Positions 34,744 to 43,987 of a stretch of 64,000 nucleotides of DNA are shown piece after piece. The stretch is from assembly GCA_034661035.1 (NCBI GenBank), contig JAYEKM010000008.1, positions 31,111 through 95,110 on the forward strand, given 5' to 3'. Positions within the stretch are counted from its first letter, which is position 1. Every line of letters starts with the position of its first letter. The notes under the pieces are model-generated. The model had not been told where the DNA came from. It was given only the letters and a program-made list of their open reading frames with translations, and did not search any database. The DNA is from JAGYLJ01 sp034661035. GTDB lineage: Bacteria; Patescibacteriota; Minisyncoccia; Phycocordibacterales; UBA12079. The position numbers and the translations under genes were made by a program.

Positions 34744-35877
34744 TAGTATATTATTTATCGTTCGGAACCAAGCATCCTGTAAAATTTTAAGAACCTCATC
34801 TTCAGTTTGAGACATCTTCCTCGAATAATCATTATAAGCTTTCTGCTCAAACTCCCTCAACAAATCAGGATATTGCTGAGCTTTAATAATATTCTCAACC
34901 AAACATTCTTTATCTCCAACACTACATAAAAATGCATTATTGCTACTCAAAACTTCTCCGACAATTCCCACTTTAGTAGTTAAAATTGGACAATGAGAAA
35001 GAACTGCCTCGCTTAAGGTTAAACCATAACCCTCATAATCAGAAGTTGAAAGAAATAAATCAGCCGTTTTATAATAAGTAATTGGATCACCTACCCATTT
35101 CTTAAAAATTATATTTTCTTCTAGACCAGCTCTTCTAGCTTGTTGTTTTAATGTTTTACGGAGAGAACCTTCCCCCACAATAACCAAGCCTGTTTTAGGG
35201 AATATTTTAACAACTTTTTTCATGGCTGAAATAGCCATAGAAATATTTTTTTCTTTTTCTAAACGACTCATCATAACCATAATAAATTTAAATTGAGGAT
35301 ATCTTTCTTTTAAATTAAAACTAGGAGTAAAAACCTGGATAAAAGTAGGGCTAGTAAAAATAGGGAGAACAGTAACTTTAGTCTGTAATTCCTCAGACAG
35401 CGAAGACTTAATTCTTTTAGAAACAACTCTAATGTGATCAGCCTTGGATAGTAAAAAAGTAGACATCCAAGATCTAATCCTATTAGTGAAAGAATGTCTT
35501 ATAAAATAATGATTAAAAATATCAGTATGAATCTGAAGTTCCAATTTAGCCTTTAGTTTTTTAACTATCCTCCAAGCAATAAACCCTGTTTCGTAAGGGT
35601 CTTGAGCTGTTACTAAATCAACATCCTTTAATTTGGTAGCAATTTTTATTGCATTTAAAATATAATGAAATTTATTTCGTGAGTTGGTGGGGTAAACAAT
35701 AACTTTTTCGCTTATTTTTATCTTTTTTTTATTTGGGATATCTTTTGACTGTTTATTCAAAACAATTATGTGGAGTTCGCCTACTATCGTGCCATAGTTA
35801 ACCATTCTCCGACAAACAGAGCTACTTTCTTCAAATATTTTTTTGTCAGTGCTAATCATTAAAATTTTCATATTCAT
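34723..35877 (-). CDS. GT4 family glycosyltransferase
   Basis: 384 aa. MKILMISTDKKIFEES at the N-terminus; FIMVMMSRLEKEKNISMAISAM, GLVIVGEGSLRKTLKQQA and LFLSTSDYEGYGLTLSEAVLSHCPILTTKVGIVGEVL (donor site with E-x7-E) are classical GT4. The start may be the third codon (35871), better spaced. Its C-terminal VPLETL is encoded by the end of element A4, so the native terminus was replaced. Confidence 0.87.
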   Translation of the reverse strand: MNMKILMISTDKKIFEESSSVCRRMVNYGTIVGELHIIVLNKQSKDIPNKKKIKISEKVIVYPTNSRNKFHYILNAIKIATKLKDVDLVTAQDPYETGFIAWRIVKKLKAKLELQIHTDIFNHYFIRHSFTNRIRSWMSTFLLSKADHIRVVSKRIKSSLSEELQTKVTVLPIFTSPTFIQVFTPSFNLKERYPQFKFIMVMMSRLEKEKNISMAISAMKKVVKIFPKTGLVIVGEGSLRKTLKQQARRAGLEENIIFKKWVGDPITYYKTADLFLSTSDYEGYGLTLSEAVLSHCPILTTKVGIVGEVLSSNNAFLCSVGDKECLVENIIKAQQYPDLLREFEQKAYNDYSRKMSQTEDEVLKILQDAWFRTINNILVPLETL

Positions 35878-35930
35878 TGACTTTTTTTTTGTTTAATATA
35901 TTATATTAGTAATCATTATGAAAAGCGTCG

Positions 35931-35960
35931 TCAAAGGGCTAGTCCCGCGAAGGCGCTTTT
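35931..35960. terminator. Hairpin overlapping the end of the first NYN gene
   Basis: AAAAGCG ... CGCTTTT arms flank an inner TCG/CGA and CCC/GGG pairing; T-runs occur on both sides. It contains the last codons (KAPSRD) and stop of the NYN gene, and may also terminate transcription. Confidence 0.55.
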
Positions 35961-36466
35961 TGTTTTTCTAGCTTCTTTAATTCACTCCTCACATCTTCCA
36001 AATACTGAATTGCTCTTTTCCAACCGCAAGCTTTTCTTAACAGAAAAGAAGTTTTCTTTCTATTAGGACTTAAAGCAACCTTGAATTTATTTTTGTTTTC
36101 TAAATATTTAACTAAACTAGCGAAATCTCCATCACTCGTTATTAAAATAGCATTATCATATTCTAACAACAAATCAACAGTTGTTAATGTTAAGTCAACG
36201 TCAACATTACCTTTTGGTTTCCCATTACTTTTTTTTGAAATTTCTTTAAAAGAAATTTCAAAGCCAGCATTTCTTAACAAGGAATAAAATTTTTCATTTT
36301 CTTTTATGTACCCTATAAACCAAAAAGCTTTAACAACTTTATACTTATCTTTTAAATAAATTCTTAATTTAAAAATATCTACCGCCCAACCATCATCTTT
36401 CGTACCAAGATACAAGTTCTGAGCATCTATAAAAGCATAATTATTTTCTTTGTTTTTATTTTTCAT
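35939..36466 (-). CDS. NYN-domain (LabA/DUF88-type) putative RNase
   Basis: 175 aa. NYAFIDAQNLYLGTKDDGWAVD (first catalytic Asp), KGNVDVDLTLTTVDLLLEYDNAILITSDGDFASLV (second Asp cluster, SDGDF) are the PIN-like NYN signature, a metal-dependent RNase fold. Paralogous to the NYN gene at 37719-38246. It overlaps the upstream GT4 gene by about 11 bp, and its stop lies inside a hairpin. An RNA-processing or selfish role is possible; not part of glycan chemistry. Confidence 0.85.
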   Translation of the reverse strand: MKNKNKENNYAFIDAQNLYLGTKDDGWAVDIFKLRIYLKDKYKVVKAFWFIGYIKENEKFYSLLRNAGFEISFKEISKKSNGKPKGNVDVDLTLTTVDLLLEYDNAILITSDGDFASLVKYLENKNKFKVALSPNRKKTSFLLRKACGWKRAIQYLEDVRSELKKLEKQKAPSRD

Positions 36467-37652
36467 ATTTTTTAAGAGCCTCTTCTACAGAATTTGCTAC
36501 AATAAGCCCCTCCCCTTTTTCAAACTCTTTCTTACTTTCCATTAATTCTGAATGGAAAATATCTTCTATCAAAAGTTTTTCTAAATTATCTAAAGTATTT
36601 TGAATGGAAAATTGTTTTGATTTTTCGTAAGCGTTTTGGATAATCCCTTGTCTAAAAAGATCATTCTTTAAGACTTTAAAAATAGCTTTTTTCAAAGCTT
36701 CTTTGTCATTAGGCTCAACCAAAATCCCTTCTACATTATTTTCAATCAATTCAGGTAAAGAACAGATATTAGTAGTAATCACGGGCAAACCTAAAGTCAT
36801 TGCTTCCACAGTATCAAAAGAAAAACTTTCCCAATTAGTATTGAAAACAAAAATATCAGCCAATTGTTTTTGTTTTAATAATTCTTCTCTAGTTAGTTGC
36901 CCTGTCAAAATAACTTTTCCCTGCAAACCTAACCTTTCGATTGTTTCTTCTAATTCTTCTTTTTGAGGGCCACCTCCAACAATAACTAATTTAACTTCTG
37001 GAATTTCTTGCAAAATATTCGGCATCGTTTCAATCAACACTTTAAAGCCTTTCCAAGGTACAAGTCTCCCCACAGATAACAACACATTACTTTCGACTTT
37101 ATGGACTTTATGAACTTTTAACTCGTTTATTTCTATCCCGTTATAAATTACCTTAATTTTTTCAGGAGCAATCCCCCAATTCACAATAACTTGTTTAAAG
37201 TAATGACTAGGAACAATAATTTTATCAGCCTGTTTAACTACACAAAATTGAATTTTCTTAAAAAACCGAACTTTTAAGCCATAGTTATTTCTCGTAGAGA
37301 AAGTATCTAAATCATCTTTTACACCAAACCTCTGAACCCCTTGCTCCCATGCATAATCACCAGCAATCCTAATGAAAAACTTTTTCCTTAAAAATTTGTT
37401 AGCTAACATAGTCGGCAAACCAACACTCACTGGATCTTGAGCATAAATAACATCAACCCCCTTAGCTCTTTTAAGAATTTTGAAAAAATAAATAATATGA
37501 CGAATAATTTTTGGTAAATTCCTAACTTCACCAAAAGAAAGGACCACCACTTCAATCCCCCTTTTTGGTAATTCATCAAAAAGAAGCTTTGAATAAGTAG
37601 CCGGTCCACCAATATCCGGCGGGTATATTCCTGTTGTAATTAAAATTCTCAT
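36456..37652 (-). CDS. GT4 family glycosyltransferase with repeat-encoded insertion
   Basis: 398 aa. RILITTGIYPPDIGGPATYSKLLFDEL is a typical GT4 N-terminus. VLLSVGRLVPWKGFKVLIETM, LVIVGGGPQKEELEETI and FVFNTNWESFSFDTVEAMTLGLPVITTNICSLPELI hold the donor site. Just before VLLSVGR the chain reads ELKVHKVHKVES, encoded by one arm of the B repeat (37089-37122) and sitting in the interdomain linker, where it is tolerated. Confidence 0.87.
   Translation of the reverse strand: MRILITTGIYPPDIGGPATYSKLLFDELPKRGIEVVVLSFGEVRNLPKIIRHIIYFFKILKRAKGVDVIYAQDPVSVGLPTMLANKFLRKKFFIRIAGDYAWEQGVQRFGVKDDLDTFSTRNNYGLKVRFFKKIQFCVVKQADKIIVPSHYFKQVIVNWGIAPEKIKVIYNGIEINELKVHKVHKVESNVLLSVGRLVPWKGFKVLIETMPNILQEIPEVKLVIVGGGPQKEELEETIERLGLQGKVILTGQLTREELLKQKQLADIFVFNTNWESFSFDTVEAMTLGLPVITTNICSLPELIENNVEGILVEPNDKEALKKAIFKVLKNDLFRQGIIQNAYEKSKQFSIQNTLDNLEKLLIEDIFHSELMESKKEFEKGEGLIVANSVEEALKKYEK
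37089..37122. repeat. In-frame single arm of the B repeat inside a GT4 gene
   Basis: CTTTCGACTTTATGGAC followed by TTTATGAACTTTTAACTC, the same unit seen at the edges of 6951-7357, 9111-9223 and 56130-56266. Translated as KVHKVHKVES between the two GT-B domains. Confidence 0.75.
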
Positions 37653-37716
37653 ATATTTAACTTGACTTTTTTACTCCTTAAGATAATATTAAACTAATCA
37701 CCAACGGAAAAGATTA

Positions 37717-37742
37717 CCCTACAAGGTTTCGTCCTTGTAGGG
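37717..37742. terminator. Hairpin overlapping the end of the second NYN gene
   Basis: CCCTACAAGG-tttcgt-CCTTGTAGGG, 10-bp perfect arms followed on the plus strand by a T-rich tract. It encodes the final PYKDETL and TAG stop of the minus-strand NYN gene. Confidence 0.6.
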
Positions 37743-38246
37743 CCTTTTCTTTTTATAAGAAAGCTTCTTATCTAAATTGTTCATAAACCTTAAATATGGT
37801 CTAACTATTTTAAATCTCAAAAGAGCAGAAAATTTAAAGAAGTTCGGAATCAAAACCGCTTTTAGCTTATTCTGTTCTAATAGATATTTGACCAAACAAT
37901 AAAAATCCCCATCTCCACTTATAATTATTGCTTTATCAAAATTAGGATATTCAATCATTGTTTGTAATACTAACTCAGCATCAACGTTCCCTTTAGTAGT
38001 TCCATCCTTATATCCCAAAGTTGGTTTAAAAACACAAATAAAGCCAGCTTCTTGTAAGAACTTATATAAATCATTATTTCCCTCTACGAAACCAATAAAT
38101 AGAAAAGCTTTATTAATCTTATATTTTTCTTTCAGATAAACACGAAACCTAGCAAAGTCCAATTTCCAACCTAAAGACTGAATACTTAAATTTAAGTTCT
38201 GGCTATCTATAAAAGCATAATTATTTTTTTTATCTTTCTTTTGCAT
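37719..38246 (-). CDS. NYN-domain (LabA/DUF88-type) putative RNase
   Basis: About 175 aa. NYAFIDSQNLNLSIQSLGWKLD, KGNVDAELVLQTMIEYPNFDKAIIISGDGDFYCLV give the NYN active-site set. Clearly paralogous to 35939-36466 (FIDxQNL, KAFxFIG, KGNVDxxL, SDGDF/SGDGDF, LVKYL). It overlaps the GT4 gene upstream by about 17-20 bp and ends inside a hairpin, the same layout as its paralogue. Confidence 0.85.
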   Translation of the reverse strand: MQKKDKKNNYAFIDSQNLNLSIQSLGWKLDFARFRVYLKEKYKINKAFLFIGFVEGNNDLYKFLQEAGFICVFKPTLGYKDGTTKGNVDAELVLQTMIEYPNFDKAIIISGDGDFYCLVKYLLEQNKLKAVLIPNFFKFSALLRFKIVRPYLRFMNNLDKKLSYKKKRPYKDETL

Positions 38247-39399
38247 CATATAATTTTTCTCTGTTGGTAAAAAGAATCATTTCTTTCATCTCCCGTGCGA
38301 TCTTCTCCCAGTCATACTCTTTTACGACCATTTGATAAGCTTGTTTTACGACGCGATCTCTAAGGTCTTGGTTGCCAAGTAAAAATTTCACTTTTTCAGC
38401 AATTGATTCTGGATCTTTAACCTGACAAAACAAACCCGTCTCATTATCTTTTAGAAAATCAGGGATTCCTCCAACAGAAGTCGCAATGACAGGTGTTTTG
38501 GTTATCATAGCCTCCAAAAAAGAATTACCTAACCCCTCTGACAAAGAAGGTCTAATAAAGATATCTGAGATTTTCAAGTATTTAACTAGTTCATCCTGTT
38601 TGATATAAGAAATAAAAATAACCCTGTCTTCCAAGTTTCTTTCCGTTGTTATTTTTTCTAAATTTGTTTTATCTTCTCCATCCCCTATTAAAATAAGTTT
38701 GATATTATCTGGCAAATAGGTCAGCGCCTTAATTAAATAATCTAAACCATTCTTGTAAGTCAGTCTACCTGTGTGGATTATAAACCTATCTTCCAATTGT
38801 TTACCTAGCTCTTGTTCAAGTTTTCTTAGATCTTTTATTGAAGATGTTTGTGAAAATACTTTTATATCAACCCCGTTAGGAATAACCTCAATCGGGCATT
38901 GAGCCCCCAAAGTCTTCGCCCAATCAGCCAAATAATTACTAATACATTGAATTTGATCAGCTCTTTTGAAGATATTCTCAAACTGACCTTTTATAAATTT
39001 AGTTCTTTTCTGAATATATTTTTGACTATCACCCTCTTGTAAAGTAAGTAAGAAAGGAACTTGTGGATTACTTTTTTTAAATTTTGATGCAGCTAATCCC
39101 GCGTAACTTGCCATAATCGCCCAAATTGAATCATAATTCCCTTGTTTATTTAGTTTTTTTGCCATATATTGACCAAAAAAAGCAAAGAATACCTTGTCAA
39201 CCATCGGATGACCTATACCCACTCTAAAGACAGTTATATTGCCAATTTTCTCCTTCTGAGCAAGATTTTTATCCATTTTAGCCGTTATCATATGAAATTC
39301 AATATCAGTTAATCTGTCTGTTATTTCTTTAACAGCTACTTCTGCCCCTCCCACAAAAGGATAATAGGCAGTCGAAAACATAAGTACTTTCTTAGACAT
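38230..39399 (-). CDS. GT4 family glycosyltransferase
   Basis: About 389 aa from ATG 39399 (MSKKVLMFSTAYYPFVGGAEVAVKE). RFIIHTGRLTYKNGLDYLIKAL, LILIGDGEDKTNLEKI and DIFIRPSLSEGLGNSFLEAMITKTPVIATSVGGIPDFL form the donor-binding half with the E-x7-E motif. The longer ORF start at 39447 would invade the lamin-tail gene and lacks family similarity. Confidence 0.88.
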   Translation of the reverse strand: MSKKVLMFSTAYYPFVGGAEVAVKEITDRLTDIEFHMITAKMDKNLAQKEKIGNITVFRVGIGHPMVDKVFFAFFGQYMAKKLNKQGNYDSIWAIMASYAGLAASKFKKSNPQVPFLLTLQEGDSQKYIQKRTKFIKGQFENIFKRADQIQCISNYLADWAKTLGAQCPIEVIPNGVDIKVFSQTSSIKDLRKLEQELGKQLEDRFIIHTGRLTYKNGLDYLIKALTYLPDNIKLILIGDGEDKTNLEKITTERNLEDRVIFISYIKQDELVKYLKISDIFIRPSLSEGLGNSFLEAMITKTPVIATSVGGIPDFLKDNETGLFCQVKDPESIAEKVKFLLGNQDLRDRVVKQAYQMVVKEYDWEKIAREMKEMILFTNREKLYDAKER

Positions 39400-39439
39400 A
39401 TTATTATTGTAACAGAAAACCTTAAGTTTAGAAGAATTA

Positions 39440-40879
39440 TTATTCATCTAATTTAGTAGCAAAAACAACTCCGGTGATGGCTAAAGAAACAATTCCCATC
39501 AAAGAAATCGTCCACTTATTGATAAGAGGTTCATCAAAATCATCAACAGGGACTTGTTGCTGAAGATCAGATGAAGTTGCTGTCTCTGTTTTATCTTCTA
39601 GAATTACCTCTCCATCTTCTTCTGGCTCAACCTCTTCAATTAATGGTTTTGTGGCTTTATTAATATTTGCTACTTGAGGAACAACAGGAATCGGAACAAC
39701 GATTTTTTGATCTATCACAGACTCTTTCCTATAATCGAAAGCTATACTACCATTTGGGTATAACAATTGAATATCGTCACCTTCTTTTGGAAAAAGATTA
39801 GTAACATGACTTGATAATTTTAATTGATTATCAGCTAACATTATTGTATTTTTGGGAAATGTCCAAAAATTATCACCGACCTTTAATCTCCACCAAGATA
39901 AGTTTAATTCATACTGCGAAGGATTATTAATGTTTACAAAAGAATTGGAATCGTCAAACAAAACATCTTTGATAAAAACTCCTGAAGAAATTACTTTTGT
40001 TTTAACCCTGTCCATAGCCGAATGTTTCCCTGAAGAAACCTCTAGGGTAATTAAATATTCACCTGGATATTGAAAAGCGTGTAAAACATTTTGACCAGCA
40101 ACCCTTGAACCATCACCAAAAGACCAACTGTACTTAGCATTCTCAATAGGTTGGTTTTCTAATCCAAGAGATTCCCCTTTAAACATAAAGTCTGCCCCTG
40201 CAATAGGAATATCTTGAAAAGAAATAATATGAGCCTTAATCTGACTAACAAAAAGAATACTACCAGACCCTAGATCTAAACCTTGATCTTCTTGCTCACT
40301 AGGAGGAATTATTTCATCGTTTTCCTCAACAGGTTCATCTGGTTGGTTTCCTCCATTTGTACAAGCTGGAGTAGGAGTACCGGATTGCCAAGTCGAATCA
40401 ATTTTTTGTAGTGAGTCACCATCACCGTTAGCTCCCCATTCTGATAAGTAATCTACACTGTCAACATCAATCAATTCATCATCCCTTAAAATTAAACCTT
40501 CGCCAGAATTAGAAAGAGAAAAAGCTGAATCAAAAACTAAACCAGAAAAATTAGGATAATCTACCTCAAATTTTTCAAAGTTATCAATAATCAATGCATA
40601 AGTTTTAGTAGGTAAAACAAGAGAATCCCCTTCAATAATTGACTTTATTCTATGGTTAGTTTCTGCCTCAAACACCTTCCAGCCTGAAAGATCAACATCC
40701 TCTGTAGTTGTATTATAAATTTCAATCCATTCCCTCCCACTATCGCTACCTTCTAAATTGTACATTACTTCTGTTATTTCAATTTGGGAAAAAACAAAAC
40801 TAGGAGACAAAAATAAAACAGACAAAGCAGTTACTAAAAGTAACTGCTTTGTCTGTTTTAAATTTTTATTTATTCTCAT
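39440..40879 (-). CDS. Secreted/anchored lamin-tail (LTD) and PKD-domain protein
   Basis: About 479 aa. Signal peptide (basic start, LLLVTALSVLFLSPSFVFS), then LTD domain (IEITEVMYNLEGSDSGREWIEIYNTT, about 27-150), Pro/Glu linker, PKD domain (YSWSFGDGSRVAGQNVLHAF, about 245-300), a second LTD-like stretch (NINNPSQYELNLSWWRL), acidic/Thr linker and a C-terminal TM helix (WTISLMGIVSLAITGVVFATKL). Such proteins are cell-surface, often CPR-specific combinations. Most of the signal peptide is encoded by a perfect 22-bp palindrome (40814-40860). Starts 14 bp inside the end of the ATPase gene. Confidence 0.8.
   Translation of the reverse strand: MRINKNLKQTKQLLLVTALSVLFLSPSFVFSQIEITEVMYNLEGSDSGREWIEIYNTTTEDVDLSGWKVFEAETNHRIKSIIEGDSLVLPTKTYALIIDNFEKFEVDYPNFSGLVFDSAFSLSNSGEGLILRDDELIDVDSVDYLSEWGANGDGDSLQKIDSTWQSGTPTPACTNGGNQPDEPVEENDEIIPPSEQEDQGLDLGSGSILFVSQIKAHIISFQDIPIAGADFMFKGESLGLENQPIENAKYSWSFGDGSRVAGQNVLHAFQYPGEYLITLEVSSGKHSAMDRVKTKVISSGVFIKDVLFDDSNSFVNINNPSQYELNLSWWRLKVGDNFWTFPKNTIMLADNQLKLSSHVTNLFPKEGDDIQLLYPNGSIAFDYRKESVIDQKIVVPIPVVPQVANINKATKPLIEEVEPEEDGEVILEDKTETATSSDLQQQVPVDDFDEPLINKWTISLMGIVSLAITGVVFATKLDE
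40814..40860. repeat. Near-perfect long palindrome within a signal-peptide coding region
   Basis: Arms TAAAACAGACAAAGCAG + TTACT and their exact complement (22 bp each) are separated by aaa. On the minus strand it is followed by ATTTTTG, so it could also act as a terminator after the ATPase gene. It encodes KQTKQLLLVTALSVLF of the lamin-tail protein. Confidence 0.85.
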
Positions 40880-42578
40880 CTGGCTTCTTAACATATAACA
40901 TTTTCTCTAAAACATCCTTGGGTATTTCTTTCGTCTTATCATTCACATGTTCATTTTTGTATTTTCTTTGGTTAAATTTTTGTTGAGGTACAGATTTCAA
41001 ATCTTTTTTATCAAAAACTTTTTTTACTTCTTCTTTATCTTCCCCCCGAAAATTTTGAATGGCATTAGATAAAGCTTTTTTCAAAGCATTTCCATTGTTA
41101 TTCTCAAGAGTTTTCTTCTCTTTCCTGAAAGTAACATTATTAATTCTTTGGTAATCTTTTCTACCTTTTAAATCATTCAAACTGAGAGAGGGAGAGTTCT
41201 TAGATTCGTTTTTTTGGAATGAACGTTTGTCATTTTTTTGAGGTTCTCCTATCGGGGATTCCCCTTTCTTCTGACTTTGTAAATTGCTTTGATTATGCCA
41301 TTCAGATATTTTTTTCTCTACCTGTTCCTTTGGTTGAGTAAATTGTTTTCTAGAGAACTCTATAACCTCATCTTTAAAAGAAAGAGTTGGTTTTTTAATA
41401 GGAGGCAAAGTTCTAGCAGAAAAAGGAGTAGAACTAATCCCGTCTATCATCAACTTCAAATAAATTTGAGCAAAGCCTAAATTAACAATATCCTCAACTA
41501 AAAACTCAGGAGAAAACTCCTTTTCTAGTAACTCCGCATCTGTAGCTCCTACTCTAAAAGCAACCATTGTCCCCACATTACCAAAAACAGCCGCGTGCAC
41601 TTTCTCTGGCATCTGCTCTATGTATTGATGGGCAATAGTAAGATTTAACTTATATTTTCTTGCTTGAGATAAAATATCAGCAAAAGAATCATTTGCTAAA
41701 TTCTGAAACTCATCAATATACAAATAAAAATTAGGTAATTTGGCCAACTCATTTTGACTAACATCAGCTCTACTCATCGCTGCTAAATATATCTTTGTAG
41801 TTAGCATGGAACCTAATAAATCAGCGTTGGCTTCCCCTACTTGTCCAATGGACAAATTAACTAAAAGTATTTTTTTATTATCTATAACATCACGAAAATT
41901 AAAAGATGATTTTTCTTGTCCGATTATATTTCTTATCAAAGGATTTGATGTAAATTGACCCACTTTATTTAAAATAGCAGCATAGGCATCCCTTCTATAC
42001 CTATCATCCCACCCAGCAAATTCTTCAGTCCAAAAAGCTTTTACTGACGGATCTGTAATGTTATTTACTACCTTTTTACGGTATTTTGCATCCGTGAAAA
42101 TCTTAGTCATTCCCAACATGGTCGATCCGGGGTACTCTAAAAGAGCCAACAAAGTATTGTTAGTAATGTGTTCCATACGATCGGAAAAAGTATCTTCTCC
42201 CCAAATCTTCTTAAAAGCAGATAAAAGCCCTTGAGCTACTAAATGTCTTTTGTCTGGACCAACGTCCTCCATAACGTTAAAAGAGATCGGATTATTTACA
42301 TCAAAAGGAGCAAAATAAATCACATCTTCAATTCTGTTTTCAGGAACATAGTCTAAAAACTTTTTGACAGACAGTCCATGTGGGTCAATAAAACAAATCC
42401 CATTTCCACTCTGAATATCTTGAACTGCCATGTTTTCTAACATAGTAGACTTCCCCATACCAGTTTTCCCAATAACATAAAAATGTCTAGTTCTATCGGA
42501 AGCTTTTATTCCAAAAGAAGTTCGCTTATTACGACGGTCTATCCCGGCAAAATATGTAATTGGATTTTTTTCTTCCAT
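40866..42578 (-). CDS. TraD/VirD4-like (DUF87/TraM-recognition) DNA-transport ATPase
   Basis: 570 aa. HFYVIGKTGMGKSTMLENM (Walker A, residues 37-45), GICFIDPHGLSVKKFLDYV, FYLYIDEFQNLANDSFADILSQARKYKLNLTIAHQYIEQM (Walker B and sensor, about 282-320) match type IV coupling-protein-like ATPases without N-terminal TM helices. The C-terminal 160 residues are a basic, Gln/Lys/Asn-rich disordered tail. No relaxase or other T4SS genes are visible. In CPR such ATPases are commonly chromosomal; role in DNA or pilus transport is unproven. Confidence 0.82.
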   Translation of the reverse strand: MEEKNPITYFAGIDRRNKRTSFGIKASDRTRHFYVIGKTGMGKSTMLENMAVQDIQSGNGICFIDPHGLSVKKFLDYVPENRIEDVIYFAPFDVNNPISFNVMEDVGPDKRHLVAQGLLSAFKKIWGEDTFSDRMEHITNNTLLALLEYPGSTMLGMTKIFTDAKYRKKVVNNITDPSVKAFWTEEFAGWDDRYRRDAYAAILNKVGQFTSNPLIRNIIGQEKSSFNFRDVIDNKKILLVNLSIGQVGEANADLLGSMLTTKIYLAAMSRADVSQNELAKLPNFYLYIDEFQNLANDSFADILSQARKYKLNLTIAHQYIEQMPEKVHAAVFGNVGTMVAFRVGATDAELLEKEFSPEFLVEDIVNLGFAQIYLKLMIDGISSTPFSARTLPPIKKPTLSFKDEVIEFSRKQFTQPKEQVEKKISEWHNQSNLQSQKKGESPIGEPQKNDKRSFQKNESKNSPSLSLNDLKGRKDYQRINNVTFRKEKKTLENNNGNALKKALSNAIQNFRGEDKEEVKKVFDKKDLKSVPQQKFNQRKYKNEHVNDKTKEIPKDVLEKMLYVKKPDENK

Positions 42579-42600
42579 TCTTATTATTATAAGTTATTTA

Positions 42601-43797
42601 TCAATTTGGTAGAAGTGCTCCAGTTGTATATCTATTACTTGCAGACCAAAGCATCCAGCTATCTAAACCAGCGTCATAGGTAGCATTAATCTGAGCACGA
42701 ACTTCTGCTGGTCCATAATCAGCTCCTAAATCAAAATCTTGTAACCAAGGTCTCAATTTTTTAGGGTCCATACCAGCATTTTTAGCCTTTATTACCGCTT
42801 TATCCATTGAGTATTTCACCACTTCATACGGATAAGCAGCTGGGTTATCTAGGCCGATGAAATTTTTTGGATAATGGGAGGGATAGACCATTGGAGCAAT
42901 AAAATCAAAAGAAGGTAGAGCATACTCCAGAATTTGTCCAATATTTAAATCATCATCATTCGTGGTTACCATACCAAATAAATCAGCAGATAAAACAAGG
43001 TCCAAGTCACTTAACTCAGCGTCTAAATAGGTAAAAAATTCACGTAATATTTTTGCCTTACCAGTATCTACATCAGCAATAATTCTTTCTTCACTAAAAG
43101 GATAATAAATCTCAGACATATCTCCGTCCGAAGGAAAGCGAATATAATCAAAATTAATTTCATCAAAACCAATTTGGTATGAATATCTTGCTAAATCAAT
43201 TATGTACTCCCAAACTTCAATGGAACCAGCATCCAACCAACTAATTCCTTTATAGTCTTTCCAAATATCACCGTCCTTCGATTTTTTTACGGCTAAGTCA
43301 GGGCGTTGCTCCACAAGATGAGGGTCTTGAAAGACAGAGATTCTACCAATCACATAAATATTTTTACTATGTAAATATTCCAAAAATTCTTTTATATCTG
43401 GAATACGATTGATGGGAGCGTCGTACCTTTCTAAATTTTCATCGCCCTGAATCATAAAAGAAATTTGTCCCGTATAATCTTTGATATCTATGATTATGGA
43501 ATTTATTTCTGTATTATCAACAATCTTGACCAAATTATCCCTAATATTTTTTGTACCAGCTACCCAACTGGTCATGTAAATAGTCTTAACTTGCTCAGGT
43601 AAAGAGATGTGAGAAACCACCTCAGCTTCTTCTTCTCCAGCTACCTCTATCATTGAAGCTTCATTAAAAAAATTTATCGTAGAAACTGTGCCATAAACAA
43701 TAAAAAACCCTGTCATTAGAAAACAGAGAAGAACACCACTTATTGTTATTTTTAAAATTTTTAGTTTATTATTCTTCTTTGGTTGTACAGTCATCAT
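42601..43797 (-). CDS. DUF4015-type putative glycoside hydrolase, membrane-anchored
   Basis: About 398 aa. N-terminal TM (LKITISGVLLCFLMTGFFIVYG), then a TIM-barrel-like catalytic domain: KTIYMTSWVAGTKNIRDNLV, INSIIIDIKDYTGQISFM, IYVIGRISVFQDP, WLDAGSIEVWEYII, FDEINFDYIRFPSDG and FIAPMVYPSHYPKNFIG. These are the signatures of the DUF4015 putative glycoside hydrolase family. Acidic residues in the barrel (DIKD, DEINFDYIRFP) could be catalytic. Start taken at the ATG 43797 or 43794; the longer start overlaps the upstream gene more. Confidence 0.82.
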   Translation of the reverse strand: MMTVQPKKNNKLKILKITISGVLLCFLMTGFFIVYGTVSTINFFNEASMIEVAGEEEAEVVSHISLPEQVKTIYMTSWVAGTKNIRDNLVKIVDNTEINSIIIDIKDYTGQISFMIQGDENLERYDAPINRIPDIKEFLEYLHSKNIYVIGRISVFQDPHLVEQRPDLAVKKSKDGDIWKDYKGISWLDAGSIEVWEYIIDLARYSYQIGFDEINFDYIRFPSDGDMSEIYYPFSEERIIADVDTGKAKILREFFTYLDAELSDLDLVLSADLFGMVTTNDDDLNIGQILEYALPSFDFIAPMVYPSHYPKNFIGLDNPAAYPYEVVKYSMDKAVIKAKNAGMDPKKLRPWLQDFDLGADYGPAEVRAQINATYDAGLDSWMLWSASNRYTTGALLPN

Positions 43798-43987
43798 TTT
43801 CCACATAGACGTTATCTTGTAATTCTTCTTGTTTGTCTGTAACTAAACTTACTTTTCTAGAAAGATAAAGTGACTGCACCAAAATAAGTAATCCTAGAAT
43901 AGGGTAAATGAAGATGTCCCACGTGTTAGGAAACCCTAAAAATGGGAATAAAATCACTAAAAAACCTAAAATTGATAACCTTTTCAT
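43769..43987 (-). CDS. Small two-helix membrane protein
   Basis: 72 aa. Two hydrophobic stretches (ILGFLVILFPFLGFP, IFIYPILGLLILVQSLYL) and a charged C-terminal tail. No family recognised. Its ATG directly abuts the end of element A5 (GGG-ATG), so it is expressed through that element. Overlaps the DUF4015 gene by about 28 bp. Confidence 0.6.
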   Translation of the reverse strand: MKRLSILGFLVILFPFLGFPNTWDIFIYPILGLLILVQSLYLSRKVSLVTDKQEELQDNVYVENDDCTTKEE

